A stretch of DNA of 64,000 bases, from NCBI GenBank assembly GCA_025758065.1, contig CP107199.1, positions 1,155,001-1,219,000 on the forward strand, given 5' to 3'. Each line of letters opens with the position of its first letter. Position 1 is the stretch's first letter. Position numbers and translations under genes: made by a program. This document shows, in pieces, positions 57,371-64,000 of this stretch. Origin of the DNA: Lachnospiraceae bacterium. GTDB lineage: Bacteria > Bacillota > Clostridia > Lachnospirales > Lachnospiraceae. The notes under the pieces were generated by a model, which had not been told where the DNA came from, made no database searches, and was given only the letters and a program-made list of their open reading frames with translations.

Positions 57371-58414
57371 TTACTGTTCATGAACTGCATTGCCCTTTTC
57401 TTCCATAATGGTCTTCCAGGTACTTAAAACTTCCTGCTGACTTAAAAGCCTCTGCTTCAGATCCTCAGCAGATGTATCCTTATTGGTAACAGCATCTTTT
57501 GCAGGCTGACGTAAAAGCTGGGTCTGTAAAAGCCATTTTGTATCATCGCAGATAGTATAGTCCACAAATTCTTCTGCAGCATCTATATTGGGAGTTCCTT
57601 TCCGTATAGCAGTTCCCTCTTCAAAAAGGCATCCCCTTTCTTCAGGATAAATATAATCTACATCCTGCGCTGCAGCCAACAGCGCTTTCGCTGCCTCTTC
57701 TGAGGTAACGCCAATGGAATAACGGCCGTCAGAAATGCCCTGTTCCACTTCTTTAAAGGTTTCTGGCATCTGATACTGCATATTTTCTGCTAAAAAATCC
57801 AGAAATTCTTCTTTTTCACTGTTTTTGGCCGCCTCTGTAAGAGCGGCAGCCGCCATATCTGACTTAAGGGGGTCCGGCACTGCCACACGTCCTTTCCACC
57901 GTGGTTCCAGCAAACTATCCCAGCCAGTTGGCAGTTCTCTGTAGGTCACTACATTAGTATTATATAAAATAACAAAGGATACGGTCGAATATCCGGTCCA
58001 GGCATCCTTATATGTCTGCCAGTATTCCTTTCCTTCTTCTAATGCATCCGCACTGATACCAAAAACCACATCCCATTCTGCCTCTTTGTTTTCCAGCCGG
58101 GAAAGCATCTCCTTTGCTGAGCCTGTTTCCACCTTTACATTCCAGCCGGTTCGCTCTTCAAATTCCTTGATCACAGGCCTCCATTCTTCTGGTTCCTGTG
58201 CTGTAAATACAGACAGATCATAGTTTTCTGTTTCTGCCGGTTCCGGCACCGGAGCATCCTTCTGGCTGCAGCCTGTAAGACCTGCACTAATGGATAATGC
58301 AGCCCCAGATAATACAACAGATAAAAAGAACAGGGAACGCCCTTGTTTGCATTCCCTGTTGAAAAATTTATACTTTTTATATGCTGCATTTCTGTCTGCT
58401 TTTCCTGTATCCAT
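57371..58414 (-). CDS. Binding lipoprotein paired with the two-component system
   Basis: A 347-aa solute-binding lipoprotein. A long N-region precedes the signal helix, which ends in a lipobox (ISAGLTGC, Cys near 49). The mature part follows the type II binding-protein fold of the Fe3+/PgtC/AfuA group: YDLSVFTAQEPEEWRPVIKEFEERTGW, WDVVFGISADALEEGK, VSFVILYNTNVV, PRWKGRVAVPDPLKSDMAAAAL and TSEEAAKALLAAAQDVDYIYPEE. No Tyr-Tyr pair for ferric iron is seen. Its position directly before the kinase gene resembles PgtC-PgtB-PgtA and UhpC-type sensing. It is likely a signal receptor rather than a transport subunit. Confidence 0.8.
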   Translation of the reverse strand: MDTGKADRNAAYKKYKFFNRECKQGRSLFFLSVVLSGAALSISAGLTGCSQKDAPVPEPAETENYDLSVFTAQEPEEWRPVIKEFEERTGWNVKVETGSAKEMLSRLENKEAEWDVVFGISADALEEGKEYWQTYKDAWTGYSTVSFVILYNTNVVTYRELPTGWDSLLEPRWKGRVAVPDPLKSDMAAAALTEAAKNSEKEEFLDFLAENMQYQMPETFKEVEQGISDGRYSIGVTSEEAAKALLAAAQDVDYIYPEERGCLFEEGTAIRKGTPNIDAAEEFVDYTICDDTKWLLQTQLLRQPAKDAVTNKDTSAEDLKQRLLSQQEVLSTWKTIMEEKGNAVHEQ

Positions 58415-58518
58415 ACTATGACGCCCCTTGTTTGACTGGCAACAAATATCTGCTGCGCAGACGCTTGTTTTTCTCTACGCTCATAATATACCAGAAAAAG
58501 CTTTGTATTTCCATATAT

Positions 58519-59958
58519 TTACAGACTCAAAAAGCGTTCAAATACCACACAGGCGCGAACTGCATCTTCCTCTTTTTCCATTTCGCAAAAGATACGCAGC
58601 AGCGGCTCAGTACCTGAAAATCTGGCGCTTACCCAGCCGCCATTTTTAAAGTAGACCTTGCAGCCGTCCTGATAAGAAACACGGGACACCTCAAACGGCA
58701 GTTGTGGCAGTTTCTGTTCTTCTAACAGCATTCTATGGATCCGCGCCTTTTCTTCTGCTGTAAAGCGATAGCTGCGCTCTTCCATATGAGTTTCCCCATA
58801 CTGGTCTTCAATATCCTTTACAATTCCAGAAAGGCTCTTACCTGTAACAGCGATCATTTCTACAAGAAGGCTTGCAGCGTAGATGCCGTCTTTTCCATGG
58901 ATATGTCCTTTTACAGTCAGCCCACCGGAAGATTCACCGCCAATGATCGCACCTGTCTCCTGCATCTTTGCAGAAATATACTTAAAACCTACCGGCACTT
59001 CGTAACATTTCTGGCCAAAGCTTTCTGCTACCTTATCTAACATATGGGTAGTTGCCAGATTGCGCACAGCATCCCCCCGCCATCCTTTATATTTCAGAAG
59101 ATAATAATACAGCATAACTAAAATCTGGTTGGCATGAAGATAATGCCCCTTATCATCAATAACGCCTAACCTGTCTGCATCACCGTCCGTTGCAATGCCA
59201 ATATCACAATAACGGTCCAGCACATAGTTCTGAAGGTTCTTAAGGGTATCTTGTGCCGGTGCCGGCATCTTACCTCCAAAAAGCGTATCATGCTGGGCAT
59301 TAATGGTCTCTACCGTACATCTTGCAACTGCCAGAATGGTGCTTAAAGCCGTCAGGCTGACACCATACATGGGATCAACTGCTACCCTTAAATCTCTCTT
59401 TCTGATCGCATCTACGTTGATCACAGATAAGATATTATCCAGATATTCATTCATTGGATTGATTTCTTCTACAATGCCCTGTTTCACCAGTTCTGTGTAA
59501 CCTGGCGGCGGCATCTGCCCATCTTCTTCATGACATGGTGTATACAGTTTTTCTGCTTCCAAAAGCCATTTTTCAATGTCCTTTGTCTGGATTTCATCTG
59601 CATCCCTTCCTCCATATGTAAACACCTTGATACCATTGTAGATTGCCGGATTATGGCTGGCTGTGACCATCATTCCATAGTCCAGTTCATGTTTCATCAC
59701 ATAAAACATTAACAGAGGTGTTGGTGCGCTGCGGTTTACAAACTGTACATGGATTCCTTCTTTTCCAAGGATCTGACATGCCCAGATCACAGCCTCTTTG
59801 GAAAGGAAACGACGGTCATAACCGATGACCACACTTTTTGTATCTTTATGTTCTGCCTTCATTTTCAGGCACATGGCTAAGGTCAGTTTCTGTATATTTT
59901 CCTTGGTAAACTCTTCTCCGATGATCGCACGCCAGCCGCCAGTTCCAAATTTTACCAT
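58519..59958 (-). CDS. Phosphoglucomutase/phosphomannomutase family protein
   Basis: An alpha-D-phosphohexomutase of 479 aa that moves the phosphate between C1 and C6 of a hexose. The four family motifs are present: TASHNPAIYNG with the phospho-Ser, DGDADRLG for Mg binding, GGESSGGL for sugar binding and RFSGTEPLLRIF for phosphate binding. The N-terminal FGTGGWRAIIGEEF is typical of the group that includes PgcA-like and clostridial enzymes. It lies between the ABC permease and the binding-protein/sensor genes, which suggests the system handles sugar phosphates. A family B repeat arm lies in its leader. Confidence 0.93.
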   Translation of the reverse strand: MVKFGTGGWRAIIGEEFTKENIQKLTLAMCLKMKAEHKDTKSVVIGYDRRFLSKEAVIWACQILGKEGIHVQFVNRSAPTPLLMFYVMKHELDYGMMVTASHNPAIYNGIKVFTYGGRDADEIQTKDIEKWLLEAEKLYTPCHEEDGQMPPPGYTELVKQGIVEEINPMNEYLDNILSVINVDAIRKRDLRVAVDPMYGVSLTALSTILAVARCTVETINAQHDTLFGGKMPAPAQDTLKNLQNYVLDRYCDIGIATDGDADRLGVIDDKGHYLHANQILVMLYYYLLKYKGWRGDAVRNLATTHMLDKVAESFGQKCYEVPVGFKYISAKMQETGAIIGGESSGGLTVKGHIHGKDGIYAASLLVEMIAVTGKSLSGIVKDIEDQYGETHMEERSYRFTAEEKARIHRMLLEEQKLPQLPFEVSRVSYQDGCKVYFKNGGWVSARFSGTEPLLRIFCEMEKEEDAVRACVVFERFLSL

Positions 59959-59980
59959 TTTTTGTTCCTCCTATGTTGAA

Positions 59981-60033
59981 GAATGTCCTCGCAGAGTCTT
60001 TCCTGCACCTGCCTTTATGGCCGATTTTCTGCC
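59981..60033. repeat. Repeat family B, single arm in the phosphoglucomutase leader
   Basis: On the minus strand GGCAGAAAATCGGCC, AGGTGCAGGAAAGACTC and GAGGACATT match the right arm of the 44107-44305 element. The end is followed by 9 nt and then AGGAGG and the ATG. Confidence 0.75.
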
Positions 60034-60038
60034 TGCTT

Positions 60039-60060
60039 ATACCACACTGCTGTGCAGTAT
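60039..60060 (-). other. Short hairpin after the ABC permease gene
   Basis: ATACTGCAC pairs with GTGTGGTAT (two G-U pairs) around a 4-nt loop just after the permease stop. No U-run follows; termination is doubtful. Confidence 0.4.
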
Positions 60061-60066
60061 ATTGGT

Positions 60067-61719
60067 TTAAACAATGGATACCTTACCTTTACTTACCTTC
60101 AGGAAGATAAGCAGGGAAATAACTGTACTGACAGTAAGGATCGATGCCAGCGCTGCCGCTGTACCAAAGCTGTTTCTTACAACCTCTGTATAAATAGCTA
60201 CAGAAATGGTACTTGTCTTGCCGCCGTAAAGCATAACGCTGGAAGACAGCTCATTGATACAGGTGATCCAGCTTAAAATAGCGCCGGATAATACACCAGG
60301 TGCCATTAATCTTGCTGTTACCTTAACAAAGGTCTGCATAGGCGATACCCCAAGGCTGATAGAAGCTTCTTCTACACTTGGATCCATCTGCTGCAAAAAA
60401 GCACTGCCGGAGCGTACTGTATAAGGCAGTTTTCGTACAACAAAGGCGATGATCATGATCACTGCTGTACCTGTAAGGATCACCGGTTCCTTGTTAAACG
60501 CTACGATCAGGCTGATACCAAGAACAGCGCCTGGAATTACAAACGGGAACATGATCAGCAGATCCATTAACTGTCCTGCAAAGCCCTTCTGCCGCACAAC
60601 GATATAGGAGATCAACATACCTATGATGATGATAAATACAATAGCAATGGTTGAAAATACAAATGTATTGCGGATATTGGTCCACAGACGATTAAAAATA
60701 GTAATATAGCTTCCCAGACTGAAGCCCTTCTTAAATCCTGTAAAATCACTCTTAATAAAGCTGCTGACAATGACTACGATCTGAGGAAGGATACCTATAA
60801 ATGTAACCAGCATAACCGGGAATGTTGCCAGGAAACGCTTTACTCCGTGAAGTTCTTCTTCCTTTGGCGGGCGCATGGCAGTCATTACATAATTCTTCTT
60901 TGTAGCAAAATGCTTCTGCACCAGAAGGACTGTAGTAGAACAGAATACCACCACTACAGAAAGGGCACTTGCCAGATGGGCATTTCCGCCGATCTCACTC
61001 ATGTACTCGTTGTATACAAGAACCGGAAGTACCATATAACCTTCACCGATGAGCATTGGAGTACCAAAGTCTGCCAGGCTGGTCATAAATACCATGATCG
61101 CGCCAGCTGCAATAGACGGAAGGACGACCGGCAGTGTAATAGTCCACAGTCTGCGAAGCTTATTGCTTCCCAGGTTCTCTGCTGCCTCTTCCAGGCTGGA
61201 GTCAATACTTCCCATAGCACCGGATGTATACAGATACACATAAGGAAACAACTTAAAGGTAAATACCAGGATAATACCCAGTTTTCCGTAAATGCTTGGA
61301 AGGTGGATACCAAACTGGGAAAACATATTTGTTACCAGTCCAGAACGTCCAAAAAGCATGATCCAGCTATACGCACCGATAAATGGCGGACTCATAAGGC
61401 TCATGATAATAAAAATATGGATGAACTGCTTGCCCCATACATTATACCGTGACATTACATAGGCAATAGGAACGCCTACGATCAGCGTTGTAACCGTTGT
61501 GACCACGGATACAAAAATACTTCTTCCTAAAGCGGAATAATAATATTTCTTTGTAAAAAACCTGATGTAGTTTTCAAAAGTAAAACCGTCTACCTTGGTT
61601 GAGAAAAAACTTCGGGTGATCAGGGTACAGAAGGGATAGATCAGAAATACCAGCATAAATCCCACAACTGCCACTTTCACCCAGAACCAGAAGTCTAACT
61701 TTTTTCCAGAACTTACCAT
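60067..61719 (-). CDS. ABC transporter permease (two-domain FbpB/AfuB type)
   Basis: A 550-aa inner-membrane protein with about 12 helices and two binding-protein-dependent transport domains in one chain. The first EAA loop is LEEAAENLGSNKLRRLWTITLPVVLPSIAAG (about 180-210) and the second is VEEASISLGVSPMQTFVKVTARLMAPGVLSG (about 450-480). This fused arrangement is characteristic of the ferric/2-aminoethylphosphonate/hexose-phosphate importer class. Its start overlaps the end of the ATPase gene by 7 bp. Confidence 0.92.
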   Translation of the reverse strand: MVSSGKKLDFWFWVKVAVVGFMLVFLIYPFCTLITRSFFSTKVDGFTFENYIRFFTKKYYYSALGRSIFVSVVTTVTTLIVGVPIAYVMSRYNVWGKQFIHIFIIMSLMSPPFIGAYSWIMLFGRSGLVTNMFSQFGIHLPSIYGKLGIILVFTFKLFPYVYLYTSGAMGSIDSSLEEAAENLGSNKLRRLWTITLPVVLPSIAAGAIMVFMTSLADFGTPMLIGEGYMVLPVLVYNEYMSEIGGNAHLASALSVVVVFCSTTVLLVQKHFATKKNYVMTAMRPPKEEELHGVKRFLATFPVMLVTFIGILPQIVVIVSSFIKSDFTGFKKGFSLGSYITIFNRLWTNIRNTFVFSTIAIVFIIIIGMLISYIVVRQKGFAGQLMDLLIMFPFVIPGAVLGISLIVAFNKEPVILTGTAVIMIIAFVVRKLPYTVRSGSAFLQQMDPSVEEASISLGVSPMQTFVKVTARLMAPGVLSGAILSWITCINELSSSVMLYGGKTSTISVAIYTEVVRNSFGTAAALASILTVSTVISLLIFLKVSKGKVSIV

Positions 61720-62792
61720 GATATCACCTCCTGGGTCGCTGCATCGTATACGCCTACGGCGCGGATATCAAAGTTTACCTTTACTTTTTCACCGTCCGGG
61801 CGCAGCTCATGTACATCCTTTGTATACTCATTTAACTGTACAGTCTGTCCATTATCCAACAGGATCTCATATTCAATAAAATCTCCCAGGAATGTGGAAA
61901 TGGTAATAGTTCCCGGCAGTCCCTCTTTATCATCAAAAAACAGCTGCTCCGGTCTTGCGGAAATGATGCCTTTACCATTAAATGGCTTTTTTAAAGTACA
62001 GATAATAGAGCATTCTCCCTTAATATCCAGAACTGCCTTACCTGGATCATCCCCTTTAACATCACACTCTACGAAATTGGAAACGCCGATAAATCCGGCT
62101 ACAAAAGTATTTTCCGGCTTTTTATAGATTTCCTCCGGAGTTCCCACCTGCATAATATTTCCTTCCTTCATAACAGCGATCCGGTCGGAAATTGCCAGTG
62201 CCTCTTCCTGGTCATGGGTTACATAGATGGTAGTGATCCCCAGACGGCGCTGCAGTTTCTTAATAACGGTTCTCATCTGTACCCGCAGCTTTGCATCCAG
62301 ATTTGACAGCGGTTCATCCATTAACAGAACTCCCGGTTCAATAACAAAAGCTCTTGCCAGGGCTACCCGCTGCTGCTGTCCGCCTGAAAGCTCATTTGGC
62401 TTTCTGTCCTTTAATTTGCCGATCTGTACCAGTTCCAGAGCTTCTTCCACTTTTCCGGGAATCTGATCTTTAGGACACTTCTTCGCTTTCAAGCCATATG
62501 CTACATTTTCAGCCACTGTCAGATGTGGGAAGATAGCATAGTTCTGGAAAACCATACCAATATCTCTCTTATGAGCCTCTAGATTATTGATCACCCGGTC
62601 ATCAAAACAGATCTCACCTCCGTCTACTGTATTAAATCCTGCGATCATACGCAGAAGAGTGGTTTTTCCGCATCCGGACGGCCCTAAAAGGGTAAAAAAC
62701 TCTCCCTGCTTAATATCAAGGCTTACCCCGTTTAATGCTGTAAAATCACCGTATTTTTTCACGGCATTTTTAATGATCACTGCATGGCTCAT
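61713..62792 (-). CDS. ABC transporter ATP-binding protein (FbpC/PotA type)
   Basis: A 359-aa importer ATPase from the ATG at 62792 (GGAGG site), dropping 25 codons of a longer frame. Walker A LLGPSGCGKTTLLRMIAG, Q-loop MVFQNYAIFPHL, signature ELSGGQQQRVALARA, Walker B VLLMDEPLSNLD and switch His YVTHDQEEALAIS are intact. The C-terminal regulatory domain (about 240-359) is of the TOBE type. It forms the importer with the fused permease and the binding protein upstream. Confidence 0.95.
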   Translation of the reverse strand: MSHAVIIKNAVKKYGDFTALNGVSLDIKQGEFFTLLGPSGCGKTTLLRMIAGFNTVDGGEICFDDRVINNLEAHKRDIGMVFQNYAIFPHLTVAENVAYGLKAKKCPKDQIPGKVEEALELVQIGKLKDRKPNELSGGQQQRVALARAFVIEPGVLLMDEPLSNLDAKLRVQMRTVIKKLQRRLGITTIYVTHDQEEALAISDRIAVMKEGNIMQVGTPEEIYKKPENTFVAGFIGVSNFVECDVKGDDPGKAVLDIKGECSIICTLKKPFNGKGIISARPEQLFFDDKEGLPGTITISTFLGDFIEYEILLDNGQTVQLNEYTKDVHELRPDGEKVKVNFDIRAVGVYDAATQEVISW

Positions 62793-62888
62793 ATCTGGTC
62801 CTCCTTTTTGATCTGGAATCTTTCTACTATGCACTTCCCAACTGCTTTTTCTGAAAGACACTCCCACTTTTCCATTGCCTATATATGT

Positions 62889-62925
62889 GAAAGACTGCCC
62901 GCCCGCCAGGGCCAGGCAGTCTTTC
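62889..62925 (-). other. Stem-loop between the binding-protein and ATPase genes
   Basis: GAAAGACTGCC and GGCAGTCTTTC form a perfect 11-bp stem with a GC-rich loop. There is no U-run on the transcript strand. Such structures after binding-protein genes usually stabilise the upstream mRNA, giving more binding protein than membrane subunits. Confidence 0.65.
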
Positions 62926-62971
62926 TATTATTTATTTACATATCACTACTTACTTTTCATTTTCTTAAAAA

Positions 62972-64000
62972 TCAATTCACCATAATATCATTAAAGTGTT
63001 CAATAATGGACTCTTTTTCATTTGCAGCCCAGTCAAAATCATAATCAACCAATACCAGGTCGCTGAGCTTTGCCAGCCCCTCTGCAACGTCCATATCACT
63101 TCTTACAGGACGACGGCCCCAGTTTTCACTCTGCTCTGTCTGGCACTCTTTGGAAGTTACAAAGTCAATGAACAATTTTGCGTTCTCTTCGTTCGGGCAT
63201 CCCTTAACAAGAGCTACACCATCAGGAACTGCACTGGTTCCATCCTTTGGATATACAAATCCAACTGAAGGATCATCCTTGTACTGAACAGCTGCTTTTT
63301 CAAGAGTAAGCCCTACATAGAACTCACCATCAGCTACCATCTTATGGCACTTACCTGAAGAATCAACGATCTTTCCATCCAGGTTGTCATACAGTTTCTT
63401 GATGAAATCCCATCCATCTTCCTTACCGCCATGTCCCAGGATCATAGTACATAACTGGGTATATGCAGAACCGGATTTAGATGGCAGGCAGTATGCAATT
63501 TTTCCCTTCCACTCAGGCTTTGTCAGATCTTCCCAGGACTCAGGAATGGTCATTCCGTCTTTTTCGATCAGATCTTTATTGTAAAACAGTACCATTGGCA
63601 GTGGGCTTTCACCAATCCACTTGTCATCTGGATCCTTATACTCTTCTGCGATCACATCATCATTTGCGCACACATATGGTGCAAAATAATCCTTAAATGC
63701 AGCCAGTGAGTCAGCACCTCCGCCCCAGAGTACATCAGCAATCGGATTAGCAGACTCAGCTGCAATACGGTTGCAAAGCTCTCCAGTTCCGGCTGCTACT
63801 ACTTCTACCTTAACATTTGGATACTTCTCCATAAACAGGTTCACACCTGCATTTAACGGGTCTGCATCATGAGGAGAATACACAACTACTGTACCGGTGT
63901 AATCTTCCGGAGCTTTCTCTGCTGTTGCTTCAGACTCTTTTGCTTCTTCCTTAGACTCTTCCTTAGCCTCTGCTGCTGTTGTTTCCTCTGCCTTGGTCTC
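62972..64000 (-). CDS. ABC transporter substrate-binding protein, N-terminus outside the window
   Basis: At least 342 residues; the frame is open to the right edge, so the signal peptide lies outside. The visible N-terminal part is an Ala/Glu/Lys/Thr-rich linker typical after a lipoprotein Cys. The mature domain begins TGTVVVYSPHDADPLNAGV and has TGELCNRIAAESANPIADVLWGGGADSLAAFK, SPLPMVLFYNKDLI and PEWKGKIAYCLPSKSGSAYTQ. It also has LTLEKAAVQYKDDPSVGFVYPKDGTSAVPDGVALVKG and ENWGRRPVRSD. This is the Fe3+/AfuA-type group, but the tandem Tyr used by ferric-binding proteins is missing, so a phosphorylated sugar or other anion is likelier than iron. Confidence 0.88.
   Translation of the reverse strand, partial: ETKAEETTAAEAKEESKEEAKESEATAEKAPEDYTGTVVVYSPHDADPLNAGVNLFMEKYPNVKVEVVAAGTGELCNRIAAESANPIADVLWGGGADSLAAFKDYFAPYVCANDDVIAEEYKDPDDKWIGESPLPMVLFYNKDLIEKDGMTIPESWEDLTKPEWKGKIAYCLPSKSGSAYTQLCTMILGHGGKEDGWDFIKKLYDNLDGKIVDSSGKCHKMVADGEFYVGLTLEKAAVQYKDDPSVGFVYPKDGTSAVPDGVALVKGCPNEENAKLFIDFVTSKECQTEQSENWGRRPVRSDMDVAEGLAKLSDLVLVDYDFDWAANEKESIIEHFNDIMVN

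Noticed and set aside
60847..61452. 201-aa open frame on the plus strand
   Set aside because: Antisense to the ABC permease, Cys/His-rich in a way typical of shadow frames.
62972..64000. Ferric iron-binding protein
   Set aside because: Family resemblance only; the paired Tyr ligands are absent and the gene context points to sugar phosphates.

Overview
The window comes from a low-to-moderate GC, spore-forming Firmicute, most probably a Lachnospiraceae-type Clostridium. The evidence is Firmicute gene order (tadA-SRP RNA-dnaX-ybaB-recR and holB-ricT-trmN6-rsmI-abrB), a large Bacillus/Clostridium-type SRP RNA, AGGAGG ribosome binding sites, sporulation genes (spmA, spmB, a GerMN-like lipoprotein, ricT, abrB), a FabK/FabT-type fatty acid synthesis operon and several cell-wall-binding-repeat proteins. 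No phage, IS element, CRISPR array, rRNA or tRNA was seen.

Layout. 1-7.5 kb (minus): pfkA, dnaX, ybaB, recR, a TPR protein, a HAD phosphatase and the start of a CvpA-like membrane protein, with the SRP RNA gene upstream. 7.6-11.7 kb: a MATE exporter (plus), tadA, a repeat-rich DUF6128-like protein and a GerMN-like lipoprotein. 11.7-16.6 kb: fabT, then MATE-murL-murD, an alternative D-glutamate route for peptidoglycan. 16.7-23.4 kb: spmB, cysK, a GH25 lysozyme, a diguanylate cyclase, spmA, a DnaA-box-rich gap, and a MerR regulator beside a secreted cell-wall-binding protein.

23.5-39.2 kb is the most unusual region. Eleven co-directional genes encode an acyl-CoA pathway: SDR, CoA-transferase, two transporters, acyl-CoA ligase, acyl-CoA dehydrogenase, MaoC hydratase, EtfB, EtfA, MBL hydrolase and an old-yellow-enzyme/FeS enoate reductase. 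They lie behind a consensus sigma-54 promoter, opposite two overlapping sigma-54 activator genes. No thiolase is present and the substrate is unknown.

39.3-50.4 kb is the complete type II fatty acid synthesis operon (fabH, acpP, fabK, fabD, fabG, fabF, accB, fabZ, accC, fused accDA, and a second FabK-like flavoprotein). A FabT-type palindrome lies on its promoter. 50.5-54.8 kb holds abrB, rsmI, trmN6, ricT and holB. 54.9-64 kb holds a two-component system with its own binding lipoprotein, a phosphoglucomutase and an ABC importer of the Fe3+/hexose-phosphate binding-protein superfamily.

Across the window there are two families of roughly 165-bp palindromic repeats. One of them (family B) lies at four unrelated loci a nearly fixed distance in front of a Shine-Dalgarno sequence. 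A separate multi-stem structured element lies between fabG and fabF.
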